The translations under genes were made by a program, and so were the position numbers. A stretch of 48,262 nt of DNA from an uncultured Clostridia bacterium. Lineage in GTDB: Bacteria > Bacillota > Clostridia > Christensenellales > Borkfalkiaceae. Position 1 is the stretch's first letter; each line of letters opens with the position of its first letter. Shown piece by piece: positions 1-7,192 of the stretch. Below the pieces are notes generated by a model. It was not told the origin of the DNA and did no database searches. It saw only the letters and a list, made by a program, of their open reading frames with translations. The stretch is taken from the NCBI GenBank assembly GCA_947624805.1, contig CANQLW010000006.1, positions 1 to 48,262 on the forward strand, written 5' to 3'.

Positions 1-72
1 CGCCTGAAGAGATTCGAACTCCTGACACACGGCTTAGAAGGCCGTTGCTCTATCCACCTGAGCTACAGGCGC
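1..72 (-). tRNA. tRNA-Arg (anticodon TCT), 3' end cut by window
   Basis: Read on the minus strand this folds as a cloverleaf. The acceptor 5' strand is GCGCCTG (72 to 66), the D stem is GCTC/GAGC, the anticodon stem ACGGC/GCCGT holds loop CTTCTAA (anticodon TCT), and the T arm has loop TTCGAAT. The 3' acceptor strand reaches position 1 and lacks its last paired base, the discriminator and any CCA, which lie outside the window. It decodes AGA. Confidence 0.93.
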
Positions 73-121
73 ATATTCGACTTGCCTTGAAGTTTCGCAC
101 AATCTCTGAGACTTACGAAAG

Positions 122-195
122 TGGAGCGGGTGATGGGAATTGAACCCACGCGACCAGCTTGGAAGGCTAGTGTTCTACCACTGAACTACACCCGC
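122..195 (-). tRNA. tRNA-Gly (anticodon TCC)
   Basis: On the minus strand the acceptor stem is GCGGGTG (195 to 189) with CACCCGC (132 to 126), the discriminator is T, and CCA is encoded in the gene (124 to 122). The D stem is GTTC/GAAC, the anticodon stem CTAGC/GCTGG holds loop CTTCCAA (anticodon TCC), and the T loop is TTCAATT. It decodes GGA and GGG. It lies about 50 nt upstream of the Arg tRNA on the same strand, so the two may be one transcript. Confidence 0.95.
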
Positions 196-332
196 AATCG
201 ATCAACGCTTGATTATTCTATCAAAGTTTGGGCGAGATGTCAAACGTTTTTTATGGGTTTGGAAATATTTTTCATAAAAAATCTTTTTCCCGATTTCATG
301 GCGCGATTCATAGCCGAGTTCGTGCAGAAAAC

Positions 333-361
333 TTGCATTCGTTCTTTTGTTGTGGTATAAT
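333..361 (+). promoter_or_regulatory. Sigma-A type promoter for the HAD phosphatase gene
   Basis: TTGCAT (333-338), a 17-nt spacer and TATAAT (356-361) sit about 50 nt before the ATG at 412. The stretch from 196 to 411 holds no gene, only this promoter and a roughly 45-nt leader without an obvious strong ribosome-binding site. Confidence 0.65.
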
Positions 362-411
362 TCTTTTGCATCCGTTCTCATAAAGCAATAAAACAAACAT
401 ACGGTGAATAT

Positions 412-1239
412 ATGGGAAAGACGCTCTACATTTCCGATCTTGACGGGACGCTGCTCACGAAGGAGGAGCGGGTCTCTGCTTACAGCCGTGAAAAGCTGAA
501 TGCTCTCATCGACCGCGGGATGATCTTGTCCTTTGCGACGGCTCGTTCGGCGCTCAGCGCCAAGATCGCGCTCGGCGGTGTGAAGATCATATCTCCCGTC
601 GTGCTGTACAACGGCGGGCTCATCTTCGACTACGGAACGGGGGAGACGCTCCGTTCCGTCCTCTTTACCGATGAAGAAAAATATTACGTCTATTCCGTCC
701 TGAAACGGTTCGGCATCCCGCCCTTTATCTTCGGCGCGCGGTGCAGAGAACGCGAACGGGTCGCATATCAGATAGGGCAGGAGAATTTCGGCATCAAACG
801 CTATCTCTACCGCCGCAGGGACGACGCCCGTATCGACCCCGTTGCCACCGAGGAGGAGCTCCTCGACGGGTATATCTTCTATTTTAAGTGTATCTGCCCG
901 CGCGAGCAGCTCGAAAAAGCGTGGGATATCCTCAAATACGATGACCGCTTCATCTGCATATTTCATCAGGAGAAATACCAGAACGATTTCTGGATGGAGA
1001 TCTCTCCGCGCGAGGCGACGAAGGCGAACGGCGTGAAGTTCCTCAAATCCTATCTCGGCTGCGAGAAAGTCATCTGCTTCGGCGATACCTCCAACGACTC
1101 GGATATGTTCGACGTCTGCGATGAAAAGTACGCCGTGATGAACGCGGACAGCTGGCTCATGGAGAAGGCGACGGGGGTCATCGGCTATTGTGAGGAAGAC
1201 GGCGTCGCAAAGTGGCTGGAAGAGCATTACAGCGGCTGA
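412..1239 (+). CDS. HAD-superfamily (Cof-type) phosphatase
   Basis: This is a 275-aa cytosolic haloacid-dehalogenase-type hydrolase of the Cof/YwpJ group. These enzymes remove phosphate from small sugar phosphates or flavin-type metabolites, and the substrate cannot be read from sequence. Motif I is DLDGTLLT (residues 9-16), with the nucleophile and general acid aspartates. Motif IV is GDTSNDSDMF near residue 223, which binds Mg. The large insert between them fits the C2 cap of this group, and the length is normal. A promoter lies upstream. The ribosome-binding site is weak (GGTG 7 nt before ATG), but motif I directly after the start supports it. The minus-strand ORF across the same bases is a shadow. 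Confidence 0.85.
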   Translation: MGKTLYISDLDGTLLTKEERVSAYSREKLNALIDRGMILSFATARSALSAKIALGGVKIISPVVLYNGGLIFDYGTGETLRSVLFTDEEKYYVYSVLKRFGIPPFIFGARCRERERVAYQIGQENFGIKRYLYRRRDDARIDPVATEEELLDGYIFYFKCICPREQLEKAWDILKYDDRFICIFHQEKYQNDFWMEISPREATKANGVKFLKSYLGCEKVICFGDTSNDSDMFDVCDEKYAVMNADSWLMEKATGVIGYCEEDGVAKWLEEHYSG

Positions 1240-1252
1240 GCCGCCCGAGATT

Positions 1253-1543
1253 TCAGAAAAACATATAGATGCCGCGGAAGCCGAGGAAGAAGCAGTACAC
1301 GTTGAGGACGGCGATGAGCGGCATGAAGATCATAAAAAAGAGATTGCCGAGGCGGTAGTGCATGGCAAACATGGATGCATAGACGGCGATCGCGCCGCCG
1401 AGCACCGCAGCGAGCAGGAGCTTTCCGTCTCCCTTGATTTCGCCGCCCGCCTCATAGCTTTCCTTCTGCGATTTCAGGAATCGGAACGCATAAAAGTTGA
1501 CGGCCAGAATATAGACCGTAAAACTTACATACAGGATCGTCAT
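1253..1543 (-). CDS. DUF1294-like small membrane protein
   Basis: A 96-aa protein with about three hydrophobic segments. The pattern of a first helix, a short polar loop with basic residues, then LLLAAVLGGAIAVYASMFAMHY and a final helix resembles the DUF1294 family of unknown function, whose central helix carries a GG motif. A TTG start at 1579 would add 12 residues. Neither start has a good ribosome-binding site, and I chose the ATG because a membrane segment follows at once. It is convergent with the HAD gene (14 nt apart) and divergent from the serine dehydratase. Family membership is by resemblance and no function is implied. Confidence 0.6.
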   Translation of the reverse strand: MTILYVSFTVYILAVNFYAFRFLKSQKESYEAGGEIKGDGKLLLAAVLGGAIAVYASMFAMHYRLGNLFFMIFMPLIAVLNVYCFFLGFRGIYMFF

Positions 1544-1613
1544 ACTTACAGTATTGCCAATTTCAGGCGAAAAGGGCAAGCCGGAGAGAAATTTTTCGGT
1601 TGAGAGGGGAAAT

Positions 1614-2816
1614 ATGCAGTCACTCAGAGAACTTTACAAGATCGGAAGGGGACCTTCGAGCTCGCATACGATGGGCCCCGAACGTGCCGCCCGTGACTTC
1701 CTCAAACGTTACCCGTGCGGGGAGCGTTACCGTGCGACGCTCTACGGCTCTCTTGCCCTCACGGGGAAGGGGCACCTCACGGACAGGGCGATCGCCGATG
1801 CCTTCGAGGCACAGGGGAAGCAGATCGAGATCGTGTTCGATCCCGCCAAAAAGGACCTGCCCCATCCCAACACGATGGAGTTTACCGCCTTCGGCGCGGA
1901 GGAGCATTCGCTGACCTATCTGTCCGTGGGCGGGGGAACCGTGCGGGCGCTCGGCGAGCCCGAGATCGAGGCATCGGAAGTTTACCCGTTCAAGACCTTT
2001 TCCGAGATCATGGACTATGCGAAGGAGCGGAATATTCCGCTCGAGCAGATCGTCTATGAATTCGAGGGGACGGAGATCGTGGAGTTCCTCACCGACGTCT
2101 GGCACTCGATGGAGTCCACCATCCACAGGGGGCTCGTCACCTCGGGAAAGCTCCCGGGGACGCTCGGCGTGGACAGGAAAGCCAAGATCCTCTTCGAGAC
2201 GAAGGGAGAGGAGGAGCAGCCCGAACAGCGCGAGAAGCGTATCCTCTGCGCGTTTGCATTTGCGACGAGCGAGGAGAACGCGGGCGGGGGAACGGTCGTT
2301 ACAGCGCCCACCTGCGGTGCGAGCGGAGTTTTGCCCGCAATCCTTTTCTATATGAGCCGTAAATACGGCTATTCGGACCGCAAGATCGTTGCGGCGCTCG
2401 CCGTCGCGGGGCTCATCGGGATCACCGTCAAGCAGAACGCCTCCGTCAGCGGCGCAGAGGCGGGGTGTCAGGCGGAGATCGGGACGGCGACCTCCATGGC
2501 GGCGGCGGCCGTCACGAGCCTGTTCGGCGCCCCGATTGAGGAGACGGAGTATGCTGCCGAGATCGCACTTGAGCACCAGCTCGGGCTCACCTGCGATCCC
2601 ATCTGCGGCTATGTGCAGATCCCCTGCATCGAACGCAATGCCGTTGCGACGATGAGAGCGCTCGAGAGCGCCGAGCTCGCAAAAGTCCTCACGGGGACGA
2701 GAAAGATCTCCTTTGACCTCATCGTAGAGACGATGTACGAGACGGGGAAGGACATCAACGCCCGTTACCGCGAGACGAGCGAGGGCGGGCTTGCGGTCAG
2801 CTATAAAGTGAGCTGA
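1614..2816 (+). CDS. sdaA: L-serine dehydratase, iron-sulfur type, single chain
   Basis: A 400-aa enzyme that deaminates L-serine to pyruvate and ammonia with an oxygen-sensitive [4Fe-4S] cluster. The N-terminal beta-type domain carries the signature IGRGPSSSHTMGP (residues 10-22). The C-terminal alpha-type domain has TAPTCGASGVLPA, then VKQNASVSGAEAGCQAEIG and CDPICGYVQIPC, whose cysteines bind the cluster. Both halves are fused, as in E. coli SdaA, rather than split as in B. subtilis SdaAA/SdaAB. The ATG at 1614 is chosen for its ribosome-binding site (GAGAGGGGA, 3-10 nt upstream). The ORF is open further upstream, but that part overlaps the divergent gene. It appears monocistronic. Confidence 0.93.
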   Translation: MQSLRELYKIGRGPSSSHTMGPERAARDFLKRYPCGERYRATLYGSLALTGKGHLTDRAIADAFEAQGKQIEIVFDPAKKDLPHPNTMEFTAFGAEEHSLTYLSVGGGTVRALGEPEIEASEVYPFKTFSEIMDYAKERNIPLEQIVYEFEGTEIVEFLTDVWHSMESTIHRGLVTSGKLPGTLGVDRKAKILFETKGEEEQPEQREKRILCAFAFATSEENAGGGTVVTAPTCGASGVLPAILFYMSRKYGYSDRKIVAALAVAGLIGITVKQNASVSGAEAGCQAEIGTATSMAAAAVTSLFGAPIEETEYAAEIALEHQLGLTCDPICGYVQIPCIERNAVATMRALESAELAKVLTGTRKISFDLIVETMYETGKDINARYRETSEGGLAVSYKVS

Positions 2817-2870
2817 GCGGCAGGATCTTTTCAAAAAACGCCGTTAGGCGGATGTTCACAGAGATTCAGA

Positions 2871-3127
2871 ATCAAGCGGTCTGGTGAGAAGCTGTTCCTC
2901 GATTCCGGAACGCTGACTCCCGTTCTGAAAAGCCTCGAAAAAAGGGGCCTGTGAAGCGGGAGCGCTTCTCTTTGGATGAGCGTTTGCCCGACGTGAGCAT
3001 TACCGAAAAAGGGATGGAGCTTCGGGAATGTGCGGTTGAAGTACCGGGCAAGATTGCAGGCTGTATCGATCTTGACGGCGAAGAAGCAATGACGCTCTAC
3101 CGTATTCTTTATAAAATTCTTTCGTAA
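2871..3127 (+). pseudogene. Remnant of an OhrR-like MarR-family regulator (truncated and frameshifted)
   Basis: Two frames join into the C-terminal half of an OhrR-type MarR repressor. From 2887 the reading is [20 protein letters not shown] and GL, the recognition-helix region of the winged helix. A TGA follows at once, but shifting by one base at 2949-2951 continues with [20 protein letters not shown], the wing, and on to a terminal helix ending TLYRILYKILS and TAA at 3125. A CTGGTG to CTGTG loss of one base explains the break. The N-terminal dimerisation helix and the peroxide-sensing Cys region are missing. No ohr peroxidase gene is nearby. The gap 2817-3306 holds only this remnant, a terminator and the next promoter. 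Confidence 0.8.
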
Positions 3128-3173
3128 AAACCGGAAAAATGTGCAGGTTGACATTCGCAAGCAACGATACACA

Positions 3174-3201
3174 AGCGGCGGGAGTTTTTCTCGCCGCTTT
3201 T
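3174..3201 (+). terminator. Rho-independent terminator after the regulator remnant
   Basis: AGCGGCG (3174-3180) pairs with CGCCGCT (3191-3197) around an 11-nt loop, followed by a short T run. It sits about 50 nt after the remnant's stop and is probably its old terminator. Confidence 0.55.
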
Positions 3202-3266
3202 ATGACGCATCCAAAGATATCTCAATAAAAAATTTTCTCAAAATCTTGTAAATTTCCGTGCAATGA

Positions 3267-3295
3267 TTGACAGACGTCCGCGAATATGATATGAT
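3267..3295 (+). promoter_or_regulatory. Promoter abutting the start codon at 3307 (leaderless mRNA candidate)
   Basis: TTGACA (3267-3272), a 17-nt spacer and TATGAT (3290-3295). The -10 box ends only 11 nt before the ATG at 3307, so a normal start site would leave about 5 nt of leader, and no Shine-Dalgarno sequence is present. Confidence 0.7.
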
Positions 3296-3306
3296 AATGA
3301 CGAATT

Positions 3307-5136
3307 ATGTCGATTGAAACGGAGCCCTCGGCGGAGGATCTTCTCGAACCGCTCGAGGCATACAGAAAAATTTACAGGGATTCCTTCAAGACGAACTGCG
3401 AGAAGTACTACGACGGCCTCGTTAAAGCATCGGGGGTCGACGCGGAGGCAAACCGTCTGACCGTCAAGTCGTATAACGATCATCTGGCGCAGCTCTCCGC
3501 GGTCGAAAAACTCCTCGCAAAGAACAGGGGACTCAAGGGCTTCTTTATCTTCCTGATCGTGCTCGGCGCGATCCTGATGATCGCGGGGATCTTCCTGCTC
3601 GTCGGCGGGAGCTATGCCGCGGGAGGGGGGATGCTTGCGGTCGGGGCAGTCTTTGTCGTCCTCTTTCCCATCATCCTCGCCGTCAAGACCATTCCCATCA
3701 TCAAGAACGCCGAACAGCGGCGGGATGTGCTCCGCCAAAAGGCAGACGCCCTGAAACAAGAGGCCTACGCGCAGATGGTGCCCCTCAACAGCCTGTTCGA
3801 GGGGAATCAGTTCAAACAGCTCGTCGAAAAGACCGTCCCGCTCATCAAGATCGACGAAAATTTCAATGTGCACCGCTACGACTACCTCAACGGGAAGTAT
3901 GGGTACGGGGAGACGGACGATCCCGAGATCTCAACGCTCGGCATCCTTTCGGGGGAAATCCTCGGCAATCCCTTCGTCGAAGAACGCCAGCTCATCCACA
4001 GCATGGGCAGTTGTACCTATACGGGCTCGATTGTGATCTCATGGACGACACAGGAGACGGACGCGGAGGGGCACGTCCACACGGAATACCACACCGAAAC
4101 GCTCACGGCGAGCGTCGTCAAGCCGAAGCCGTACTATTCCCGCCAGACGCGTCTCGTCTATGCCAACGAAGCGGCGCCCGATCTGCATTTCTCACGCAGA
4201 CCCAGCCATGCCGACGACCTCACCGAGGGGCAGCGGGAGCGTAAAGTCAAGCGGGGCATGAAAAAGATCCGTAAAATGCGGCAGAAGGCGGTGGAGACGA
4301 GCGGGAGCTTTACGGAGATGGGGAACGCCGAGTTTGACGTCCTTTTCGGCGCACTCGACCGCGACAACGAGGTGCAGTTCCGCCTCCTGTTTACACCCTT
4401 GGCGCAAAAGAACCTTCTCGCCCTCATGACGGACAACGAGGGCTTCGGCGACGACTTCGCCATGCGGAAATCGGGCTGCCTCAACTATATCTCCTCCGAG
4501 CATTCGGCGGGTTGGGAGATGGATGACGGGAGAGAGCAGTATATGTCCTATTCCGTCGACCTGTCCCGTGAGAAGTTTCTTTCGGTTCAGCAGAAAAATT
4601 TTGCAAATCTCTATTTCGACCTCGCGCCGCTCCTGTCCATCCCGCTCTATCAGCAGCGCAAGCCGCGCGAATATATCTATCGGGAGAGCTATGCGGGGAA
4701 CTACACGCGGCAGGAGGCAGAATGCGCCGTCAACCGTATGGCGGAGGCATTTTCGCCCTTCGGCGCCGTGACGGAGAGCATTCTGAAGACTTCTGTCCTC
4801 AAAAAGAACGGCAAGAGCGACTGTGTCAGCGTGACGGCGTATGCCTATGAGGGTATTCCGCGTACGGACTATGTCGCAGAGTGGGGCGGGGACGGCTGTA
4901 TGCACGAAGTGCCCGTCAACTGGATCGAATATATCCCCATCGAACGGGAGAGGACGGTGTGTCTCAAAGAGCTCGGGCTCTCGGACAGAGACTTCGAGTC
5001 CGAAGTCAGGACGGGCAGACTCAAGGGGGCGCTCGACAAGCGCGGCAGTGAATACAGCTACGGTCACGGCATCTTCTGTTGTGTCTCCGATGAGACGGAC
5101 GAGATGTTCGATTCTGAATTTACTTTGAAATCATAA
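3307..5136 (+). CDS. Large two-TM protein paired with LemA, function unknown
   Basis: A 609-aa protein. Residues 1-75 are polar and helical. Two adjacent membrane segments follow at about 77-100 (GFFIFLIVLGAILMIAGIFL) and 104-125, then a charged helix and roughly 450 soluble residues with no motif I recognise. A stretch rich in basic residues (RERKVKRGMKKIRKMRQK) lies near the middle. The architecture and position directly before lemA recall the DUF3137-type partners often encoded beside LemA, but I cannot confirm that family. It is probably a membrane-anchored cytosolic protein co-transcribed with lemA (18-nt gap). It has no ribosome-binding site, and its promoter nearly touches the ATG. Confidence 0.75.
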   Translation: MSIETEPSAEDLLEPLEAYRKIYRDSFKTNCEKYYDGLVKASGVDAEANRLTVKSYNDHLAQLSAVEKLLAKNRGLKGFFIFLIVLGAILMIAGIFLLVGGSYAAGGGMLAVGAVFVVLFPIILAVKTIPIIKNAEQRRDVLRQKADALKQEAYAQMVPLNSLFEGNQFKQLVEKTVPLIKIDENFNVHRYDYLNGKYGYGETDDPEISTLGILSGEILGNPFVEERQLIHSMGSCTYTGSIVISWTTQETDAEGHVHTEYHTETLTASVVKPKPYYSRQTRLVYANEAAPDLHFSRRPSHADDLTEGQRERKVKRGMKKIRKMRQKAVETSGSFTEMGNAEFDVLFGALDRDNEVQFRLLFTPLAQKNLLALMTDNEGFGDDFAMRKSGCLNYISSEHSAGWEMDDGREQYMSYSVDLSREKFLSVQQKNFANLYFDLAPLLSIPLYQQRKPREYIYRESYAGNYTRQEAECAVNRMAEAFSPFGAVTESILKTSVLKKNGKSDCVSVTAYAYEGIPRTDYVAEWGGDGCMHEVPVNWIEYIPIERERTVCLKELGLSDRDFESEVRTGRLKGALDKRGSEYSYGHGIFCCVSDETDEMFDSEFTLKS

Positions 5137-5154
5137 ACGGAGGTTAATAATATT

Positions 5155-5826
5155 ATGGCAAATGAACTTGATGAAATGAGCGGCCCCGAACTGGCCGCGG
5201 GAAACGATGTAAAGGTCATCGCCAAGCAGCTTCCCGTGACGATCGGGACGGGATCCAAGATCTTCGACATCATCTGGTGGTTCCTGCCGCCTCTCATCGG
5301 CGGCATCATCTGGGCGATCATGAAGGTCAGGGCAAAGAGCTATCTGCAACAGCTTCAGCAGAAGATCCAGCAGGCGGCTTCGCAGGTGGATAACTACCTC
5401 GAACAGCGCGTTCAAATCCTCAAGAACTGTGCGAGATTGCTCGATAAGGCGATCGATCTCGACAGGGATGTGTTCACGAAGATCGCCGAATCCCGCAGCC
5501 GTATCGCGACGGAAGGGGACAGCGCACGTCTCGAATATGCCGAAGCGCTCGACAGCGTTTCCCGCAGCGTGAACATCGTCTTCGAAAACTATCCCGAGCT
5601 CAGAGCGCACGGGGAGATCGCCGACGCGATGCAGCAGAATTCTTATCTGCAGCGGGAGATCACGGCGGCGCGGGAAGTTTATAACGACACCGTCAATACA
5701 TGGAACACGGAGATCTTCCGCTGGCCGACCAAGATGATCGTCGCGGCGAAGGCGGGCTATACGACCCGTATTCCCTTCATCGCCGACAAGGAGACCAAGG
5801 AAGCGGCGCGCGGGACATTCTTCTGA
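5155..5826 (+). CDS. lemA: LemA family membrane protein
   Basis: A 223-aa LemA-family protein. One membrane segment lies at about residues 36-57 (FDIIWWFLPPLIGGIIWAIM). A long helical domain follows with the family pattern of a coiled bundle, including NYLEQRVQILKN, an FENYPELRA segment and a conserved YNDTVNTWNTEIFRWP near the C-terminus, which matches the usual YN..V..YN..I..FP signature. The N-terminal extension of about 35 residues is longer than in classical LemA. The ribosome-binding site GGAGG lies 11 nt before the ATG. The role of LemA is poorly known; family members are membrane proteins linked to envelope stress. It forms an operon with the 609-aa gene and ends before a bidirectional terminator. 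Confidence 0.9.
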   Translation: MANELDEMSGPELAAGNDVKVIAKQLPVTIGTGSKIFDIIWWFLPPLIGGIIWAIMKVRAKSYLQQLQQKIQQAASQVDNYLEQRVQILKNCARLLDKAIDLDRDVFTKIAESRSRIATEGDSARLEYAEALDSVSRSVNIVFENYPELRAHGEIADAMQQNSYLQREITAAREVYNDTVNTWNTEIFRWPTKMIVAAKAGYTTRIPFIADKETKEAARGTFF

Positions 5827-5874
5827 GCCACGCACGGCCTTCCGCCGTATGCAGAAATCAGGTCAAAACAAACG

Positions 5875-5906
5875 CCCCGAAGGGAGACCTTCGGGGTGAT
5901 CGTTTT
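5875..5906. terminator. Bidirectional terminator between lemA and the TSCPD gene
   Basis: CCCCGAAGG (5875-5883) pairs with CCTTCGGGG (5888-5896) around GAGA. T-rich tails lie on both strands (GTTTTT after it on plus, GTTTGTTTTG on minus), which suits the convergent genes on either side. Confidence 0.8.
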
Positions 5907-5921
5907 TCTGAAATGTGCCGC

Positions 5922-6173
5922 TCAGACAGGGTTTTTGAGGTAAGGTTTGAGAGCCTGTGCGAGCTGGTCGGGGCAGGATGTATTCTGCCTGCAACGGATG
6001 CCCACGAGCAGAGGGTAGATCTCGTCGGGCGTCTTTCCCTCGACGAGCCGTGCAATCCCTTGCAGGTTGCCGCTGCAACCGCCGATAAACTTCAGGTTAT
6101 GGATCCTGTTGTCAGCATCGAGATCGAAGACGATCTGCTTTGCACAAGTGCCTCTTGTCGAATATGTTACCAT
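5922..6173 (-). CDS. TSCPD-domain protein (TIGR03905 type)
   Basis: An 83-aa protein carrying the diagnostic TSCPD motif (residues 66-70), preceded by GIRCRQN and by FIGGCSGNLQGIARLVEG. This matches the stand-alone TSCPD family, a short domain also found at the C-terminus of some ribonucleotide reductases. Four cysteines (in GTCAKQ, GGCSG, IRCRQ and SCPDQ) could bind a metal. The function is unknown. The start is supported by GGGAGG 7 nt upstream. It is the last gene of an operon with the HPr-like and DUF4364 genes (30 nt after the DUF4364 stop). Confidence 0.88.
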   Translation of the reverse strand: MVTYSTRGTCAKQIVFDLDADNRIHNLKFIGGCSGNLQGIARLVEGKTPDEIYPLLVGIRCRQNTSCPDQLAQALKPYLKNPV

Positions 6174-6203
6174 AGAGATACCTCCCGTCTTTTGCGAGTT
6201 GAT

Positions 6204-6728
6204 TTAATCCACCAGAACTTCATACACGGCGGAATATACGTCCTGTGCTTTGTCTTCCCATTTTTTATAGATATTATTCGCCGTACGCTTGTCCGGGACG
6301 ACGAATTTGAGTTCTAACATGGGCTGGATGGGGGCAAGGATCTTGAGGAACACGGTATAGGAGCCGTCTTTGTTCTGATAATAGTCCGCGCGGCAGTCCT
6401 GTTTGGTACGGAAACGCGCGCTGTTGTTTTTGATGAACTTCGAGATCTCCTCGCGCTTGCTCCGCGGGATGCTGATGTAGAAATTGGCGAGCGTTTCGCG
6501 GCCCTCGGGCGTGATCATGTAGAGGGGATCGTCGAGGCCCGGGATCTCGCAGAGGAACCCGTCGGAAATGAGCTTGTGAAGAAGCACCATGCAATCCATA
6601 TAATTGATCCAATCATTGGATGAAGTGCACATATCGATCAGCGTCCGCTCGGACAGCGGACTCTCCATTTTATCGAAGACAAACAGGAGTATTAACTTGT
6701 TGACCGATGTCTCGCCTTTTACTTGCAT
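6204..6728 (-). CDS. DUF4364 family protein
   Basis: A 174-aa soluble protein of the DUF4364 family. The N-terminal half (VNKLILLFVFDKMESPLSER to LLHKLISDGFL) looks like a winged helix-turn-helix, and ITPEGRETLANFY resembles the wing end. The C-terminal half is an alpha/beta domain. A DNA-binding regulatory role is inferred from the fold, and no target is known. The open frame extends to 6791, but the ATG at 6728 has AGGAAGG at ideal spacing while the upstream ATG has none, so I use the shorter form. It lies between the HPr-like and TSCPD genes on the minus strand. Confidence 0.87.
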   Translation of the reverse strand: MQVKGETSVNKLILLFVFDKMESPLSERTLIDMCTSSNDWINYMDCMVLLHKLISDGFLCEIPGLDDPLYMITPEGRETLANFYISIPRSKREEISKFIKNNSARFRTKQDCRADYYQNKDGSYTVFLKILAPIQPMLELKFVVPDKRTANNIYKKWEDKAQDVYSAVYEVLVD

Positions 6729-6806
6729 GGGACCTTCCTCGCCTTTGTAAGACATAAACGGGCCGCTTACTTGATCAAGCGGCTCCGTCATGTGATTGAG
6801 TGGGAT

Positions 6807-7034
6807 TTACGCTGCGAACTTCTTGAGTTTTTCGAGCAGATCGTCGCAGTTGTCGCTATAGATTTCGACGGTGAGGGGCTTGGATGTGTCGAGACTGAAA
6901 AGGCCCAAGATGGACTTTGCGTCTACGACATAGTGACCGCTCTTGATGACGATCTCGTAATCATAGCTCTGCGTGATGTTGACGAATTCTTTCACGCTGC
7001 TCGACATTTCGAGCGAAATTGTGACGGACTTCAT
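6807..7034 (-). CDS. HPr-like protein lacking the active-site histidine
   Basis: A 75-aa protein aligning over its length with HPr, the phosphocarrier of the sugar phosphotransferase system. The region that should hold the GIHARPA active site reads SSSVKEFVN and has no histidine, so it cannot carry the His15 phosphate. The serine regulatory site is kept: DAKSILGLFSLD matches the Ser46 motif KSIMGVMSL that HPr kinase modifies. That makes it more like the catabolite-repression protein Crh than HPr, although Crh keeps more of the active-site loop. The ATG at 7034 is chosen for AGGGAGG 8 nt upstream; the frame runs 21 codons further without support. It is first in an operon with DUF4364 and TSCPD. 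Confidence 0.85.
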   Translation of the reverse strand: MKSVTISLEMSSSVKEFVNITQSYDYEIVIKSGHYVVDAKSILGLFSLDTSKPLTVEIYSDNCDDLLEKLKKFAA

Positions 7035-7068
7035 GATGATATCCTCCCTAAGAATCATATTTTTCCCT

Positions 7069-7097
7069 ATTATACCTAAATTGCGGGATAAAATCAA
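7069..7097 (-). promoter_or_regulatory. Promoter of the HPr-like operon
   Basis: On the minus strand TTGATT (7097-7092), a 17-nt spacer and TATAAT (7074-7069), about 35 nt before the ATG. It is divergent from the Nudix promoter at 7116. Confidence 0.75.
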
Positions 7098-7115
7098 GAT
7101 ATTTCCGAAAAAAAC

Positions 7116-7144
7116 TTTAATATTTTTTCTGTTTATGATATAAT
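7116..7144 (+). promoter_or_regulatory. Promoter of the Nudix gene
   Basis: TTTAAT (7116-7121), a 17-nt spacer and TATAAT (7139-7144), followed by a leader of about 42 nt with GGAGG just before the ATG at 7193. Confidence 0.65.
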
Positions 7145-7192
7145 AGGAAAAAAGAGGCGGGGAATCTGCACGGATCCCGCCGCGGAGGGCGT

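Noticed and set aside
2831-3172. 113-aa minus-strand frame in the gap after sdaA
   Set aside because: It is antisense to the decayed OhrR-like gene, which explains the sequence far better.
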